A stretch of 64,000 nt of DNA from Promethearchaeota archaeon (GCA_029838195.1 JALGVJ010000006.1:62001-126000), one strand, 5' to 3'; shown: positions 53,867-63,347, counted from the first letter of the stretch. Notes: generated by a model from the sequence alone, not told the origin. Program-made: numbers and translations.

Positions 53867-55705
53867 TCAAGCTTTTTTATTTAATTTTTTAATTATTTCT
53901 CCAGCAACTTTTTTATTTACTACGCTCGTTAATTCTTCAAAAGAGGCTTTTTTAATCCCTTCCAAGCTTCCAAAGGTCATCAGTAGTTTATTTCTGGTAG
54001 CGGGACCAATTCCTTTTATTTCGTCCAAAATTGAGCCCGTTATTTTTTTCTTTCGTTTAATTTCATGAAGTCGTTTAGCAAAACGATGGGCTTCATCCCG
54101 AATTCTCTGAAATAATTTTAAAACTGGTGAGTTTTCCGGTAATAGAATCGGATCTTGCTTATTGGGAAGATAGATCTCTTCTAATTTTTTGGCAAGTCCA
54201 ATGATGGGAATGGATAAGTTTAATTCCTTTAATACTTCCAACCCAGCATTTAATTGGGGTTTTCCTCCATCTACTAAAATTAAATCTGGTAACTCTTTAT
54301 TTTTCTTTAAAAGGGACATGTATCTTCGTTTAATTATTTCTTTCATCATGGCTACATCATCAGGCGTGGATTTTGACACCACGTTATAATGACGATAATT
54401 TTTTTTATCGGATTTTCCGTCTAGAAAATATACCATAGAACCAGTAGCGTTTTTCCCTTCAATATTAGAAATATCAAATCCCTCGATTCTTCTGGGGATG
54501 GTGGGCAAGTCTAAAAGTTCTTTAATTTTTTCTAAAATAGTATTGATATTTTCTTCTTCTTTTTCTTGAATGGCATCCATTTGTATTTGTTGTTCTACCA
54601 TGACCCGAGCGTTTTTATGAGCAATTCGTACTAATGCTTCTTCTTTTTCATCACGTGACACGCGTAATTTAACGTTTTTCTTGGTCTCAAGCAAGAGTTC
54701 CTTTAATAAGGTAAAGTGCTCGTTCCATTGTGGAAGGATGATAGTATCAGGGACCAGATGATTTTCATCTTGATAATATTGTTCTAATAAGTGACTCAAG
54801 ATTTCTTCTCTCAAAACGATTTTATCTTTTAAATCAATAAGAAAGGCACTCTTGTTAGACATGCGGCCATCTCTAACGTGAAGGATTACTAATGCGAAAT
54901 ATCTATTTTGCTCATCAAGAAAATAATTGATTATATCTTTGTTCGCTTGAGAATCTAATAAAACGTTTTGTTTCGTGGTCGAATGATTGATGGATTCTAT
55001 TTTATCCCTCCAAAATGCGGCGAGTTCATAATTCTGAGATCCTGCAGCGTTTAACATCTTTTCTTGAAGTTCATTGATTAATTTAGCGGTATTTCCTTTT
55101 AAAAATAATTCAATCCCTTTAATATTTTCAAGGTAAGCTTCTTTAGAAATCGCATTAATGCAAGGCCCCGGACATAATTTAATTTGATAATATAAGCACG
55201 GTCGCTCTCTTCTTTTAACCTTTTTTTTACAAGAACAATAGGGAAAGATCTTTCTCAAATCCCGTAATATTCTCTGAATTTCTTTTTTATCGGTATAAGG
55301 TCCGAGTAGCGTGTTGTTCTTTGCAAATTTTTCTGGTCCCCGAATGATGCGAATGCGTGGAAATTCTTCAGAATAAAAAATACAGATCCATGGATAAGAT
55401 TTTGAATCTCGCATGATAACATTAAATCGAGGATAATGCTTCTTTATTTGAAGATTTTCAAGAATGAGTGCCTCTTTTTCATTTTGCGTTACTATATATT
55501 CAATGGAGTGAATGTTTTTGACCATTTCTCTTATTTTTTCTTCATAATAAGGATCATTATAAGTAGATTTTCCAAAATATTGAGAAACCCTGCTTCTCAA
55601 GTTTTTTGCTTTTCCCACGTAAATGATTTCATTATTTTTATTTTTGAACATGTAAATGCCGGGATCTTTCGGCAAGCTCTTTCTTTGCAATTCTAAATCT
55701 GACAT
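53867..55705 (-). CDS. uvrC: UvrC excinuclease subunit
   Basis: UvrC makes both incisions around DNA lesions in bacterial-type nucleotide excision repair. The order is an N-terminal GIY-YIG nuclease (GIYMFKNKNNEIIYVGKAK, about 16-34), a cysteine-rich segment (CSCKKKVKRRERPC, CPGPC), a UVR helix pair (AAFWRDKIESI), the RNase H-like nuclease (GFDISNIEGKNATG, LILVDGGKPQLNAG) and a C-terminal helix-hairpin-helix (IKGIGPATRNKLL). At 612 residues it is complete. UvrABC is bacterial in origin, so the gene is a likely transfer into archaea. uvrA and uvrB are not in the window. Confidence 0.95.
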   Translation of the reverse strand: MSDLELQRKSLPKDPGIYMFKNKNNEIIYVGKAKNLRSRVSQYFGKSTYNDPYYEEKIREMVKNIHSIEYIVTQNEKEALILENLQIKKHYPRFNVIMRDSKSYPWICIFYSEEFPRIRIIRGPEKFAKNNTLLGPYTDKKEIQRILRDLRKIFPYCSCKKKVKRRERPCLYYQIKLCPGPCINAISKEAYLENIKGIELFLKGNTAKLINELQEKMLNAAGSQNYELAAFWRDKIESINHSTTKQNVLLDSQANKDIINYFLDEQNRYFALVILHVRDGRMSNKSAFLIDLKDKIVLREEILSHLLEQYYQDENHLVPDTIILPQWNEHFTLLKELLLETKKNVKLRVSRDEKEEALVRIAHKNARVMVEQQIQMDAIQEKEEENINTILEKIKELLDLPTIPRRIEGFDISNIEGKNATGSMVYFLDGKSDKKNYRHYNVVSKSTPDDVAMMKEIIKRRYMSLLKKNKELPDLILVDGGKPQLNAGLEVLKELNLSIPIIGLAKKLEEIYLPNKQDPILLPENSPVLKLFQRIRDEAHRFAKRLHEIKRKKKITGSILDEIKGIGPATRNKLLMTFGSLEGIKKASFEELTSVVNKKVAGEIIKKLNKKA

Positions 55706-55926
55706 TCTTAATACGTGCGGATTATTTTTGATTCAACACCAAGCCGATTGTATATATTTTATTACGATAAACATCTCTCAACTAATAAATAATTAAATTT
55801 CCATGAGTTTAAATTTATTTGTTATAAAACCATGCATCTTGTTAAGAAACAAGGTTTTTTTATCAAGAACACTTGATGTTTACATGAGTATTTTTTAAAT
55901 GATTATCGGAAAGGATTTACTTTTCC

Positions 55927-56121
55927 ATGAAAAAAATTAAAATTTGCCCGAAATGCAAAAGCTCGCGGTTAAAAGCCGCCATGAACGTGAGTGGATGGCT
56001 TGCTCCGGACTTGTATGAATGCTGGGATTGTAATTACGTGGGGCCCCTTTATCTTGAAATGGATCTGGAAGAATATGAACAATTAAGAAAGAAAGAACAA
56101 GAAAAAAATAATAAAGATTAA
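55927..56121 (+). CDS. Small zinc-ribbon protein
   Basis: A 64-residue protein with two cysteine pairs, CPKC (near 8) and CWDC (near 38), separated by about 27 residues. It ends in an acidic-then-lysine-rich tail. The pattern KICPKCKSSRLKAAMN with YECWDCNYVGP resembles small archaeal zinc ribbons of unknown role. It is convergent with the RuBisCO gene. Confidence 0.75.
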   Translation: MKKIKICPKCKSSRLKAAMNVSGWLAPDLYECWDCNYVGPLYLEMDLEEYEQLRKKEQEKNNKD

Positions 56122-56172
56122 ACCTAAATCTTTACAATTTTAAAAAGTATTATTTTAAAAAAAATCAACCTT

Positions 56173-57456
56173 TCAACTCCATTTCGATAGTGCTTTAGCT
56201 AATTCGTCATGAGTCTTTGCATGGTCTTCCAGGGACGTGCCTTTTAGAGTGGCTTCTAACGCTTGTACTATTGCTTTAGCACCTGCTTTCGTTCCATCCG
56301 GATGGCCATGACAACCTCCTCCAAATTGGTATACCATGTCGATTCCCAAAATATCTATTAAAGCAGGAACGTGTAAAGGACTTAATCCACCAGAGGCCAC
56401 GGGAAGAACCGGCTTAATTACCCCCCAATCTTGGTCTAAACGAGTTAAATCATTCCCTATTATTATTTGCTGAGTAATGGTTTCATTAATCTCCAGCACT
56501 TCCTTTTTTCCGCCTTCCATTTTCCCGATGATTGTACCTGTATGGAGTTGGTCCATGCCGATTAGACGCATTATTTTTGCCAACACGAGCATGGTTAAAC
56601 CGTGTTTTTTATTGCGCGTGAGAGCTGCGTGGAGAGCTCTATGTGCATGAATGACAAGGTTTTTATCCTCTAAATAATCCCGCAATTCTTGTAAAGCGGA
56701 AAATCCAACGGTGAGAATATCGACCATGACATATTCTCCTCCATTATCTGCCACGAAATCAGCCCGTTTTTTCATGATGCTCATTTTTGCCGTGATATTT
56801 GGCATATAAATTTTTTTATCCCCCGTTTCATTTTCTATTTTATCCCGAATTTTTAGTGTTTCCTCGATTCGTTTTTCGAACCGATTAAAAGTCATGTTCG
56901 TGAGATTTTCATCATCTTTTACGATATCCAAGCCTCCCTCCCAGGCTTCTCCACAGACTCTGGCGTGTTCCGTTTCATTCAATCCTACTTTTGGCTTCAC
57001 GATAGTGCCAAGGAGCGGTCTTCCATGAACTTTTAAGGTGTTGCGTATGCCTTCTATACCAAATTTTGGCCCCTTATAGGAATTTACGATGTCTCTTGGA
57101 AAAGAGATATCTAATAATCTCAAATTTTGTAAGGCTTTCATGCCAAAGATATTCCCTGCGACGGCACTGAGTATTTGAGGCATGTTATCCATCTCAAAAA
57201 GTTCCTTAGTATAGGCGATTTTTATGACTTGATTTTCTTTATCGATGTAAAAAACCGATGGTTTCAATCGTTTGGCGATTTCTGGAGAAAGCGTTACAAT
57301 ATCCGTCCACGTGCCGATAGAACTTTCTTTTGCGATTTCCATGCTGGCGTGTTCTAGACTTTTACAAGAAGGTGCCTTTTCCACATGATACATGGCAATT
57401 AATTCGTTCTCATCGGGCACGTGATCTAAATCTACATAATCAATAACTTGTATCAC
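56173..57456 (-). CDS. rbcL: Form III ribulose-1,5-bisphosphate carboxylase/oxygenase
   Basis: Catalytic residues are intact: the substrate lysine in TIVKPKVGL, the carbamylated lysine with metal ligands in GGLDIVKDDEN, HAHRALHAA, LHTGTIIGKMEG, ASGGLSP and GGGCHGHPDGT. The absence of a small subunit and similarity to the Methanocaldococcus enzyme mark it as form III, which in archaea works in AMP/nucleoside salvage to 3-phosphoglycerate. Alignment with that enzyme places the N-terminus at an ATT codon (57444), with GAGGTGAT just upstream. A GTG at 57456 or TTG at 57486 would be conventional but less well placed. The GTG is given as the boundary. Confidence 0.93.
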   Translation of the reverse strand: MIQVIDYVDLDHVPDENELIAMYHVEKAPSCKSLEHASMEIAKESSIGTWTDIVTLSPEIAKRLKPSVFYIDKENQVIKIAYTKELFEMDNMPQILSAVAGNIFGMKALQNLRLLDISFPRDIVNSYKGPKFGIEGIRNTLKVHGRPLLGTIVKPKVGLNETEHARVCGEAWEGGLDIVKDDENLTNMTFNRFEKRIEETLKIRDKIENETGDKKIYMPNITAKMSIMKKRADFVADNGGEYVMVDILTVGFSALQELRDYLEDKNLVIHAHRALHAALTRNKKHGLTMLVLAKIMRLIGMDQLHTGTIIGKMEGGKKEVLEINETITQQIIIGNDLTRLDQDWGVIKPVLPVASGGLSPLHVPALIDILGIDMVYQFGGGCHGHPDGTKAGAKAIVQALEATLKGTSLEDHAKTHDELAKALSKWS

Positions 57457-57528
57457 CTCTTTCTTCAAAAAGAGGGAAAATAACAAAAATTTTATCTTAT
57501 CTTTAATTCTCTAGCTCGTGATTATATC

Positions 57529-57828
57529 ATGAGCTCGGATACCAAAAAAATGATAAAAGTCGATCTTAAAGACTTGCTTTTCAAGGGAGAACAACACGTA
57601 GAAGATCTCGTGCGATTTTTAAATGAAGCTCTGCCTCTCGTTGAAATCACCCGAAATGGGAATGTTTTAGAGTTAAATGTACATTCAACTTTATCAAAGC
57701 GGGCAGTGAAGCTAAGATTAAAAAAATTCTTTCATAAAAACAAATTGAAAGATGATTTACGGGCCATCTCTTTTCCAGAAGGATATATCATAAAGGAAAA
57801 AAAGCGCCCGGAATTAACCTATTATTAA
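57529..57828 (+). CDS. rpl22e: Ribosomal protein L22e-like protein
   Basis: The 99-residue basic protein matches eukaryotic L22e in its core: the segment LSKRAVKLRLKKFFHK and NKLKDDLRAIS align with the L22e pattern [24 protein letters not shown]. L22e is otherwise eukaryotic, but has been reported in Lokiarchaeota. It binds rRNA on the large subunit. It diverges from the RuBisCO gene and is not in a ribosomal operon here. The match was made by eye and should be confirmed by profile search. Confidence 0.75.
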   Translation: MSSDTKKMIKVDLKDLLFKGEQHVEDLVRFLNEALPLVEITRNGNVLELNVHSTLSKRAVKLRLKKFFHKNKLKDDLRAISFPEGYIIKEKKRPELTYY

Positions 57829-57883
57829 TTCGTTTCTATTATTAGGGACATAGAAATTAATAACTTAATTTCTTATTTTAAAT

Positions 57884-58852
57884 GTGGATTTTAGAAAATC
57901 ATGTCTCATGATAAGCTCATTGAATGACGTGATACGATGTTCTACCCTGGCAAGCTTGCTAGAAATTGCGGGATGGCCCAAGCCGGGAAACGTGCATCGC
58001 ACGAGAGATTTTAAAGACGCTCGGTATGAACATTTTTTAGCGGGAGTTGTTGCCATGCAACCTTGTTTTAGGACATTTTGCGAAAGAATTTTTAAGAATT
58101 GTTCAGAAAAAGATAAAGGATTGGAACGAGTCAAACTTGGTAATTTCTATAAGGAAGCGGCAGAAGCGATGATGATATGGCAAAAAGGAGGCAATGTATT
58201 ATTAGGCCATGTTTTGATCTTGGCTCCTTTAGTAGCATCTGCTGTTTTATGTCTGAAATTTAATGAAAGGGATTTATTCTCCTTTAGAAAGTACTTGGGG
58301 AATGTTATCAAAAGCGCTACTGTCGAAGACACTATTAATCTTTATGAAGCTATTCACATTTGTAACCCCGGTGGATTAGGTAAAGTTGAAAAATATGATA
58401 TAAATGATCCGGACGTTATTCATCAGTTAAAAGAAGATAATATCACGTTAAAGGGTATTTTTGAGTATTCGAAAGATTACGATCTCATCAGTCGTGAGTA
58501 CGTGACGAATTTTAAAATCATTTTAGAAGAAGGATTACCATATTTTCTTGATATTTTTCACGAAACTGGCGATATTAATATTGCCACGGTTAATACTTAT
58601 TTGAAATTACTTGCTTCTCATCTTGATACCTTGGTAATTAGAAAATCGGGACATGAGGCTGCGAGGATGATTTCTAATGAAGCCTTGAAAATTTTAAAAC
58701 ATGAAGGGATAATGACTAGAAAGGGAAGGATCTTGACAAAAAAATTAGACAAGAAACTACAAGCGCAGAATGGAAGAATGAATCCCGGAACTACGGCAGA
58801 TTTAGTCTCCGGAATAATTTTCATTGCACTAGCGCTTGGCATTAAATTTTAA
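57884..58852 (+). CDS. CitG/MdcB-like (triphosphoribosyl-dephospho-CoA synthase family) protein
   Basis: The 322-residue protein has the family landmarks WPKPGNVHRTRDFKDARYEHF near the N-terminus, an LLGHVLILAPLVAS segment, and NPGTTADLVSG at the C-terminus. In bacteria CitG makes the prosthetic-group precursor of citrate lyase; archaeal homologues occur without citrate lyase and their product is not settled. The GTG at 57884 is used; the in-frame ATG at 57908 is equally possible. Confidence 0.85.
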   Translation: MDFRKSCLMISSLNDVIRCSTLASLLEIAGWPKPGNVHRTRDFKDARYEHFLAGVVAMQPCFRTFCERIFKNCSEKDKGLERVKLGNFYKEAAEAMMIWQKGGNVLLGHVLILAPLVASAVLCLKFNERDLFSFRKYLGNVIKSATVEDTINLYEAIHICNPGGLGKVEKYDINDPDVIHQLKEDNITLKGIFEYSKDYDLISREYVTNFKIILEEGLPYFLDIFHETGDINIATVNTYLKLLASHLDTLVIRKSGHEAARMISNEALKILKHEGIMTRKGRILTKKLDKKLQAQNGRMNPGTTADLVSGIIFIALALGIKF

Positions 58853-58925
58853 AGGGAAAAAGAAAAAAATTTTTTTGAAACGATGCTTTATTTAATCATA
58901 AATCGATAAAAGGGGTTGAGCGAAG

Positions 58926-59276
58926 CTGGTAAAATTCTGTGAATGTGGAGGATTAATGCTTCCTACTACCATTGACGGGAAAAAAGTGTTCAAATGTAAA
59001 TGCGGAGCAGTCGAGCCATTTAATGATCAAGAAAGTAATTCCTATGTCCTCACGACTAAAGTCAAGCATTCCGCACGGGAAGAAATCATGAATGCGGCGG
59101 AAATACTTAAATGGAAAGAAGAGAATCTAAGAAGCTCGATCAAAAATTTCAGGTGCCCTAAATGCGGTTATGATAAATGCCAATTAGAAACCAGGCAAAC
59201 TCGTCGTGCGGATGAAGGAATGACCCATTTCATTATTTGTTTAAAATGCGGAAAAATGATTAAAATTGGGTCATGA
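58926..59276 (+). CDS. tfs: Transcription elongation factor S (TFS), RNA-polymerase-M-like
   Basis: TFS induces cleavage of backtracked RNA by archaeal RNA polymerase. The C-terminal zinc ribbon is complete: CPKCGYDKC, then ADEGMTHFIICLKCGK, in which the DE pair is the catalytic acidic dyad. Starting at the ATG 58956 would lose half of the N-terminal ribbon. The frame stays open upstream to a stop at 58917 and supplies VKFCECGGLMLP, so the natural start is probably CTG at 58926 (giving MVKFCECGG), with AGGGG ten bases before it. This is a non-standard start, or GTA one codon later. Confidence 0.88.
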   Translation: MVKFCECGGLMLPTTIDGKKVFKCKCGAVEPFNDQESNSYVLTTKVKHSAREEIMNAAEILKWKEENLRSSIKNFRCPKCGYDKCQLETRQTRRADEGMTHFIICLKCGKMIKIGS

Positions 59277-59278
59277 AT

Positions 59279-59578
59279 TTACTGCTTGATTATTTTATGA
59301 ATGAGCTCATTTTCGGTAATTTTTCCTGGAAAATGAATCTTCACGATTTTATCTCGTGAGCGTATTCCGGCGATAATTTGAATATTTTTGGAGCTGATCC
59401 TTAATTTTTTTCTCAAAAGGGTTATTAATTCTTTGTTTGCTCTAAATTTCTGGGGAGAAGAAGTGAGAGTTATTTTTATTTTTTCTTCTTCAAGAGAAAT
59501 GGATTTATTTTTAGAGCCTGCAATCACGTGGCATTTTAAGTGAAATTCGTGTTCGGATTTTTTTTCAATACCTTTCAT
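59279..59578 (-). CDS. DUF167/YggU-family protein
   Basis: The 99-residue protein has the DUF167 pattern: HLKCHVIAGSKNKSI, EEEKIKITLTSSPQKFRANKELITLLRKKL, and IQIIAGIRSRDKIVKI. The family is widespread and of unknown function. It is convergent with TFS (2-base gap) and lies 15 bases after the DHH phosphoesterase gene on the same strand. Confidence 0.88.
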   Translation of the reverse strand: MKGIEKKSEHEFHLKCHVIAGSKNKSISLEEEKIKITLTSSPQKFRANKELITLLRKKLRISSKNIQIIAGIRSRDKIVKIHFPGKITENELIHKIIKQ

Positions 59579-59593
59579 GTTTTTTAAAAATGG

Positions 59594-60982
59594 TTATATA
59601 AAATCATTGATTTGTTCTTTTAATCTATTATAAGAAGGAATGGAAAGTCGAATTCCTCCTGCCAGCTTATGACCGCCACCAATTCCTCCAAGTTCTTTTT
59701 TAATTCGAGCTATGATTTGATTCACGCCCACGCCGTTATTTTTTTCCAAAAATTTTCGTGAACAACGAATACTTAATTTAATCATGTGATTTTTCTTTTC
59801 TTCTCCTCCTAAAAAGAGAATTTTATGGGGATCCAAGAGTTCGTTTACGGAACAAAAACTCGTGGTGTCCGACCAATTACTTGGAGGCAACCTATCTCCC
59901 ACTTCAATGAATATAGCTTTTTCAGTTTCCGTTTTAGGAAGATTTAGCACTTCTTTTAAATTATGAGTCAAATTAGAAATATATTCTTGATAGAGACTTT
60001 TAGCTTGCCGGGAGGGAGATTTTTGTCCCGTTATAGAGAGAGCATGATGGATGTTTTTAAAGCAGAGGATATTCAATAAAAGGGCATGTTCAAAAGCAAA
60101 ACTCAATAATCCACTTTTTTTTGGAAGGAGGCAATAATGGCCTCGGTTCTCCAATCCAATTTCTTGCTGAATTTTCTCGATTTCCGCATTACTTAAATTT
60201 ATAACTTTTTTATTCGGATCGATATTTAAATTTCTTAGAAATTTCTTGATCTTTGCATCTTCTTCTCCTCCCAAATCTTTAATGAAGGGCAAAATGCTAT
60301 ATTTTAATCCATTTTTAATGGTTTCGTGCATGGCGCCAAATAAAATCAAGCCTTCTTTATCTTCGACTATTTGTTCACGTACTAATTCTTCATATACTTC
60401 CCGGTTAAATGATTCCAGCTTGTCCATGGGTCTCAAGGAATCTCCCGCAATTCCAATGGCAGTTAGCCAACCTTGAGCGAGGATGCTGGGATCAACTTTA
60501 CGGGCGAATAGATAAACCAGAGTAGCGCCTGCGATGTGGTCTAACCCATCAAATCCAAAAAGAGTAGGATTTAAGAAATGGAGATTTTCCGGATGGGTTT
60601 TTATTTTATCGTAGGATTCGACTTCATGATGATCTAAAATGAAATAATGTTCATATGGGGTCTCTTCTATGATTGGTAATAATTCTTCAAGGTTTGAACC
60701 GATATCCGTGAGAAATAAAGTAGTCTCCTTGGCTTTTTTGGAATCTTTTTTAGGCAGTATTCCTTTTAAATATTCTGCCCATGAGACGGATCGATTATAG
60801 ATGAAATAATCAAACTCTAAATGTTTTTTAAATAATAAATTTTGGATGAGGTGTAAACTGGAGATGCCATCTGCATCATTATGACTGATTAAAATAACAT
60901 TATTTCCGCATTGATCTAAAAAGTGATTTACGGTATTATCCAATTCTGTTAAAAATTTCTCAAGATCAGGTTCTGAAGCCAT
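59594..60982 (-). CDS. DHH-family phosphoesterase (RecJ/GAN-like)
   Basis: The 462-residue protein has the DHH motifs ILISHNDADGISSLHL (motif I), LTDIGSNLEE (II), and the name-giving DHH in FILDHHEVESYD (III), and ends with a DHHA1 domain (GGIGGGHKLAGGIRL). Archaeal relatives include the GINS-associated nuclease, a 5'-3' single-strand exonuclease, and nanoRNases. The ATG at 60982 is preferred over an upstream TTG, which adds three residues. It is probably the first gene of a short operon with the DUF167 gene. Confidence 0.9.
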   Translation of the reverse strand: MASEPDLEKFLTELDNTVNHFLDQCGNNVILISHNDADGISSLHLIQNLLFKKHLEFDYFIYNRSVSWAEYLKGILPKKDSKKAKETTLFLTDIGSNLEELLPIIEETPYEHYFILDHHEVESYDKIKTHPENLHFLNPTLFGFDGLDHIAGATLVYLFARKVDPSILAQGWLTAIGIAGDSLRPMDKLESFNREVYEELVREQIVEDKEGLILFGAMHETIKNGLKYSILPFIKDLGGEEDAKIKKFLRNLNIDPNKKVINLSNAEIEKIQQEIGLENRGHYCLLPKKSGLLSFAFEHALLLNILCFKNIHHALSITGQKSPSRQAKSLYQEYISNLTHNLKEVLNLPKTETEKAIFIEVGDRLPPSNWSDTTSFCSVNELLDPHKILFLGGEEKKNHMIKLSIRCSRKFLEKNNGVGVNQIIARIKKELGGIGGGHKLAGGIRLSIPSYNRLKEQINDFI

Positions 60983-61198
60983 TAATATCAATCTAAATGC
61001 TTTTTAATTAAAAGAGGAAGGATGATGATGATGTACAAAATTATACACAAATCCATGTTACATTTTATATAGAAATTTGAAAATTTATCTTTTCTTTTTT
61101 AGAGAGAGCATGAATTATAAAATTTAAAATCTGAGAAATAATTATTTGATCTATATTATTATTTTAAGCTTCCATGTATGAAAATGGATTAAAAAAGG

Positions 61199-62932
61199 AT
61201 GAGAAAAGAGCATTTACTTAGAAAAATCGTTTACTTTCTGATAATCACGAGCCTCCTCTTAACATGTTTTAACAACATTAGGGGAGAAGGAGATAATAGA
61301 ATATCTTCTCTAAAAATTTCCCCCCAAGAACCTGTCCTGGAGCCTCAATTATTTTCCAAGGAGGATTTCGAGCCAATTCTTGAGGAAGAACGACAAGGGT
61401 TGGGCTCTGTATCCATTACCAATCTTTTATTTAATGAATCGGGGTTTTTCAACCATTCCGAACAATATCCTGCTTATGATCTAGATCTGAGGACTAAAGC
61501 GCTCAATATCAGTTATGAGAAAACGGAACTCATTAGAACCGTGAAAGAAGCAACCGTGGATGCTTTTGAAGAAGTATCACCGTCGTCTAATATCATCACG
61601 GTGGAATTAAACGAAAGCCTAAGGGTGAAGTATGATACTTCCATCGATCTATTAGAAGGCTATTTAGTATACGGTCCACGATTATATCCCTGTCTATTAA
61701 ATCGCTTGTACGCTCATAATGCCTCTTCTTCAATAAAAGAAGTTTATGAGGGAAATTATACCATCGATGATAGGAAAAACGTGATTTTTTATTATTCCAC
61801 CTTCTTTAACGGAGCTGAACAAGGAGATTTCAAGTTATATCTTATATGGCATTATAATATCACCTTAGAAGATTGGACGATAAATCAAGTAAAAGAAGAG
61901 GACCTTTTCATGAGCAGTTCCGAACAAAACATCACGGCTACCTTCAATTATAATTTTAACGTGTTAGGAAAGAAATTAAAAGGAGAAAAATTAACAGGAG
62001 CCTATCCATTCACCAGTTTACAAGTGGCCGCTGATAATTTAAACGTCACGTTAAGGATCAACATGCCAGATAGAGAATTGCTGGAAAATCATGCATTTAC
62101 CGGCCAAGGATATGTAGGATCCAATAACATCATATATGCCTCTTTTTCCGTTAATAATAGCTTATTCGACATGGATTTCGATGCCACCTTTACCATAGAA
62201 TTTTTAGACCCGGTCAACGTCACATGGGCAATTGATAGATTGATAGAAGGAACGAATTATCGGGAAAGAATCTATTTTCCAAACATCACCTGGGGGCCCG
62301 AACAATTATTCTTAAAATACGTGAAAATTGAAGAAAGAACGATCAGCATCGATCAAATAAAGGAAGTAACCTCTCAATTTGGACGTGTGGTGGAATATGT
62401 CGAAAAAAATTTCACGGAATTTCAACAAGTTGAAGAAAATAGCTTGATTTTTACCGAAAAAGTCATTCAGAGAAGGGGATTAGAAATTACCCTCCCTTAT
62501 TTTATTAAAGGAGAAACATGCCCATTTCGAATCAAGTACGAGCCCTCTGAAGATTTGCGCGTGATCATCACGGATAATATTCGCATGCCCCTTCGAAATG
62601 TGGAAGTTAAAATCCTCTATTATGGCAGGGTTTTCGGCACGTATATTTCTAACACCTTCATTCAACCAACGTCAATTACTAAAACCGATGAGAACGGAGA
62701 AATTTTCATCCAAAATGTTCCTAACGGAGATTATACTGTAATTCTATACGAGCAAGGGACGCCCGTTTACAACTCAACAGTAATGGCTTACAAGAGGGTA
62801 AACTACGTTATAACTGATATATCTCATTTTCCTTTAGTCATTCTTTCCTTTTTAATTCCTAGTGCGATTTTTCTAATCTTGGGCGTGTTAATATATCTTC
62901 ATTATAAAAAAGAGCGTGAAACTCGTACTTGA
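61199..62932 (+). CDS. Secreted/surface protein with C-terminal membrane anchor
   Basis: An N-terminal signal peptide (basic head, hydrophobic stretch about 8-24) and a C-terminal transmembrane segment (about 549-570) ending in KKERETRT frame a 577-residue extracellular protein. The ectodomain has many N-glycosylation sequons (Asn-x-Ser/Thr). Near the C-terminus is an Ig-like/carboxypeptidase-regulatory-type beta fold (KTDENGEIFIQNVPNGDYTV). It could be an S-layer-associated or adhesion protein. A small unrecognised gene follows directly downstream. Confidence 0.8.
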   Translation: MRKEHLLRKIVYFLIITSLLLTCFNNIRGEGDNRISSLKISPQEPVLEPQLFSKEDFEPILEEERQGLGSVSITNLLFNESGFFNHSEQYPAYDLDLRTKALNISYEKTELIRTVKEATVDAFEEVSPSSNIITVELNESLRVKYDTSIDLLEGYLVYGPRLYPCLLNRLYAHNASSSIKEVYEGNYTIDDRKNVIFYYSTFFNGAEQGDFKLYLIWHYNITLEDWTINQVKEEDLFMSSSEQNITATFNYNFNVLGKKLKGEKLTGAYPFTSLQVAADNLNVTLRINMPDRELLENHAFTGQGYVGSNNIIYASFSVNNSLFDMDFDATFTIEFLDPVNVTWAIDRLIEGTNYRERIYFPNITWGPEQLFLKYVKIEERTISIDQIKEVTSQFGRVVEYVEKNFTEFQQVEENSLIFTEKVIQRRGLEITLPYFIKGETCPFRIKYEPSEDLRVIITDNIRMPLRNVEVKILYYGRVFGTYISNTFIQPTSITKTDENGEIFIQNVPNGDYTVILYEQGTPVYNSTVMAYKRVNYVITDISHFPLVILSFLIPSAIFLILGVLIYLHYKKERETRT

Positions 62933-62949
62933 TTGTCATATTCGTCGAT

Positions 62950-63246
62950 ATGTTGGAAGATTTTTTAAGATTCTTAGAACAACGCATTATGGATGAGGTT
63001 TTTTATGAATACAAAGAGCGCACGAGCTCGGATTTATCAATAAATAATAAAATCGAGATCGTGCTTCACTTCCTCTCGAAATTAGAAAATTTTCTCGTCC
63101 TTTACGAAACAAAATTAACCTTGGAAAATTTCACGCCTTCAGATATAGACCAGCAAATTATCAGGAAATTAAAAGAAGTTTTCAAGAAACACGAGATTAA
63201 ATTAATCAAAGGAAAAATACGGGAAATCTTTCTCTCTTACTCGTGA
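62950..63246 (+). CDS. Hypothetical helical protein downstream of the surface-protein gene
   Basis: A 98-residue mostly helical, acidic-basic mixed protein (LEDFLRFLEQRIMDEVFYEY at the start). No family is recognised and no membrane segment is seen. An in-frame TTG at 62929 overlaps the previous stop; the ATG at 62950 is used here although neither has a clear ribosome-binding site. Position suggests co-transcription with the surface-protein gene. Confidence 0.55.
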   Translation: MLEDFLRFLEQRIMDEVFYEYKERTSSDLSINNKIEIVLHFLSKLENFLVLYETKLTLENFTPSDIDQQIIRKLKEVFKKHEIKLIKGKIREIFLSYS

Positions 63247-63347
63247 ATTTTTTGGTAGCCATCGGAAGATCCTTAGGAGCTTTTGAAGATATCGAGTTCC
63301 TTAATATTATTATCATGCTAAGGTTCATTCACGCTAGTTTAGAACAA

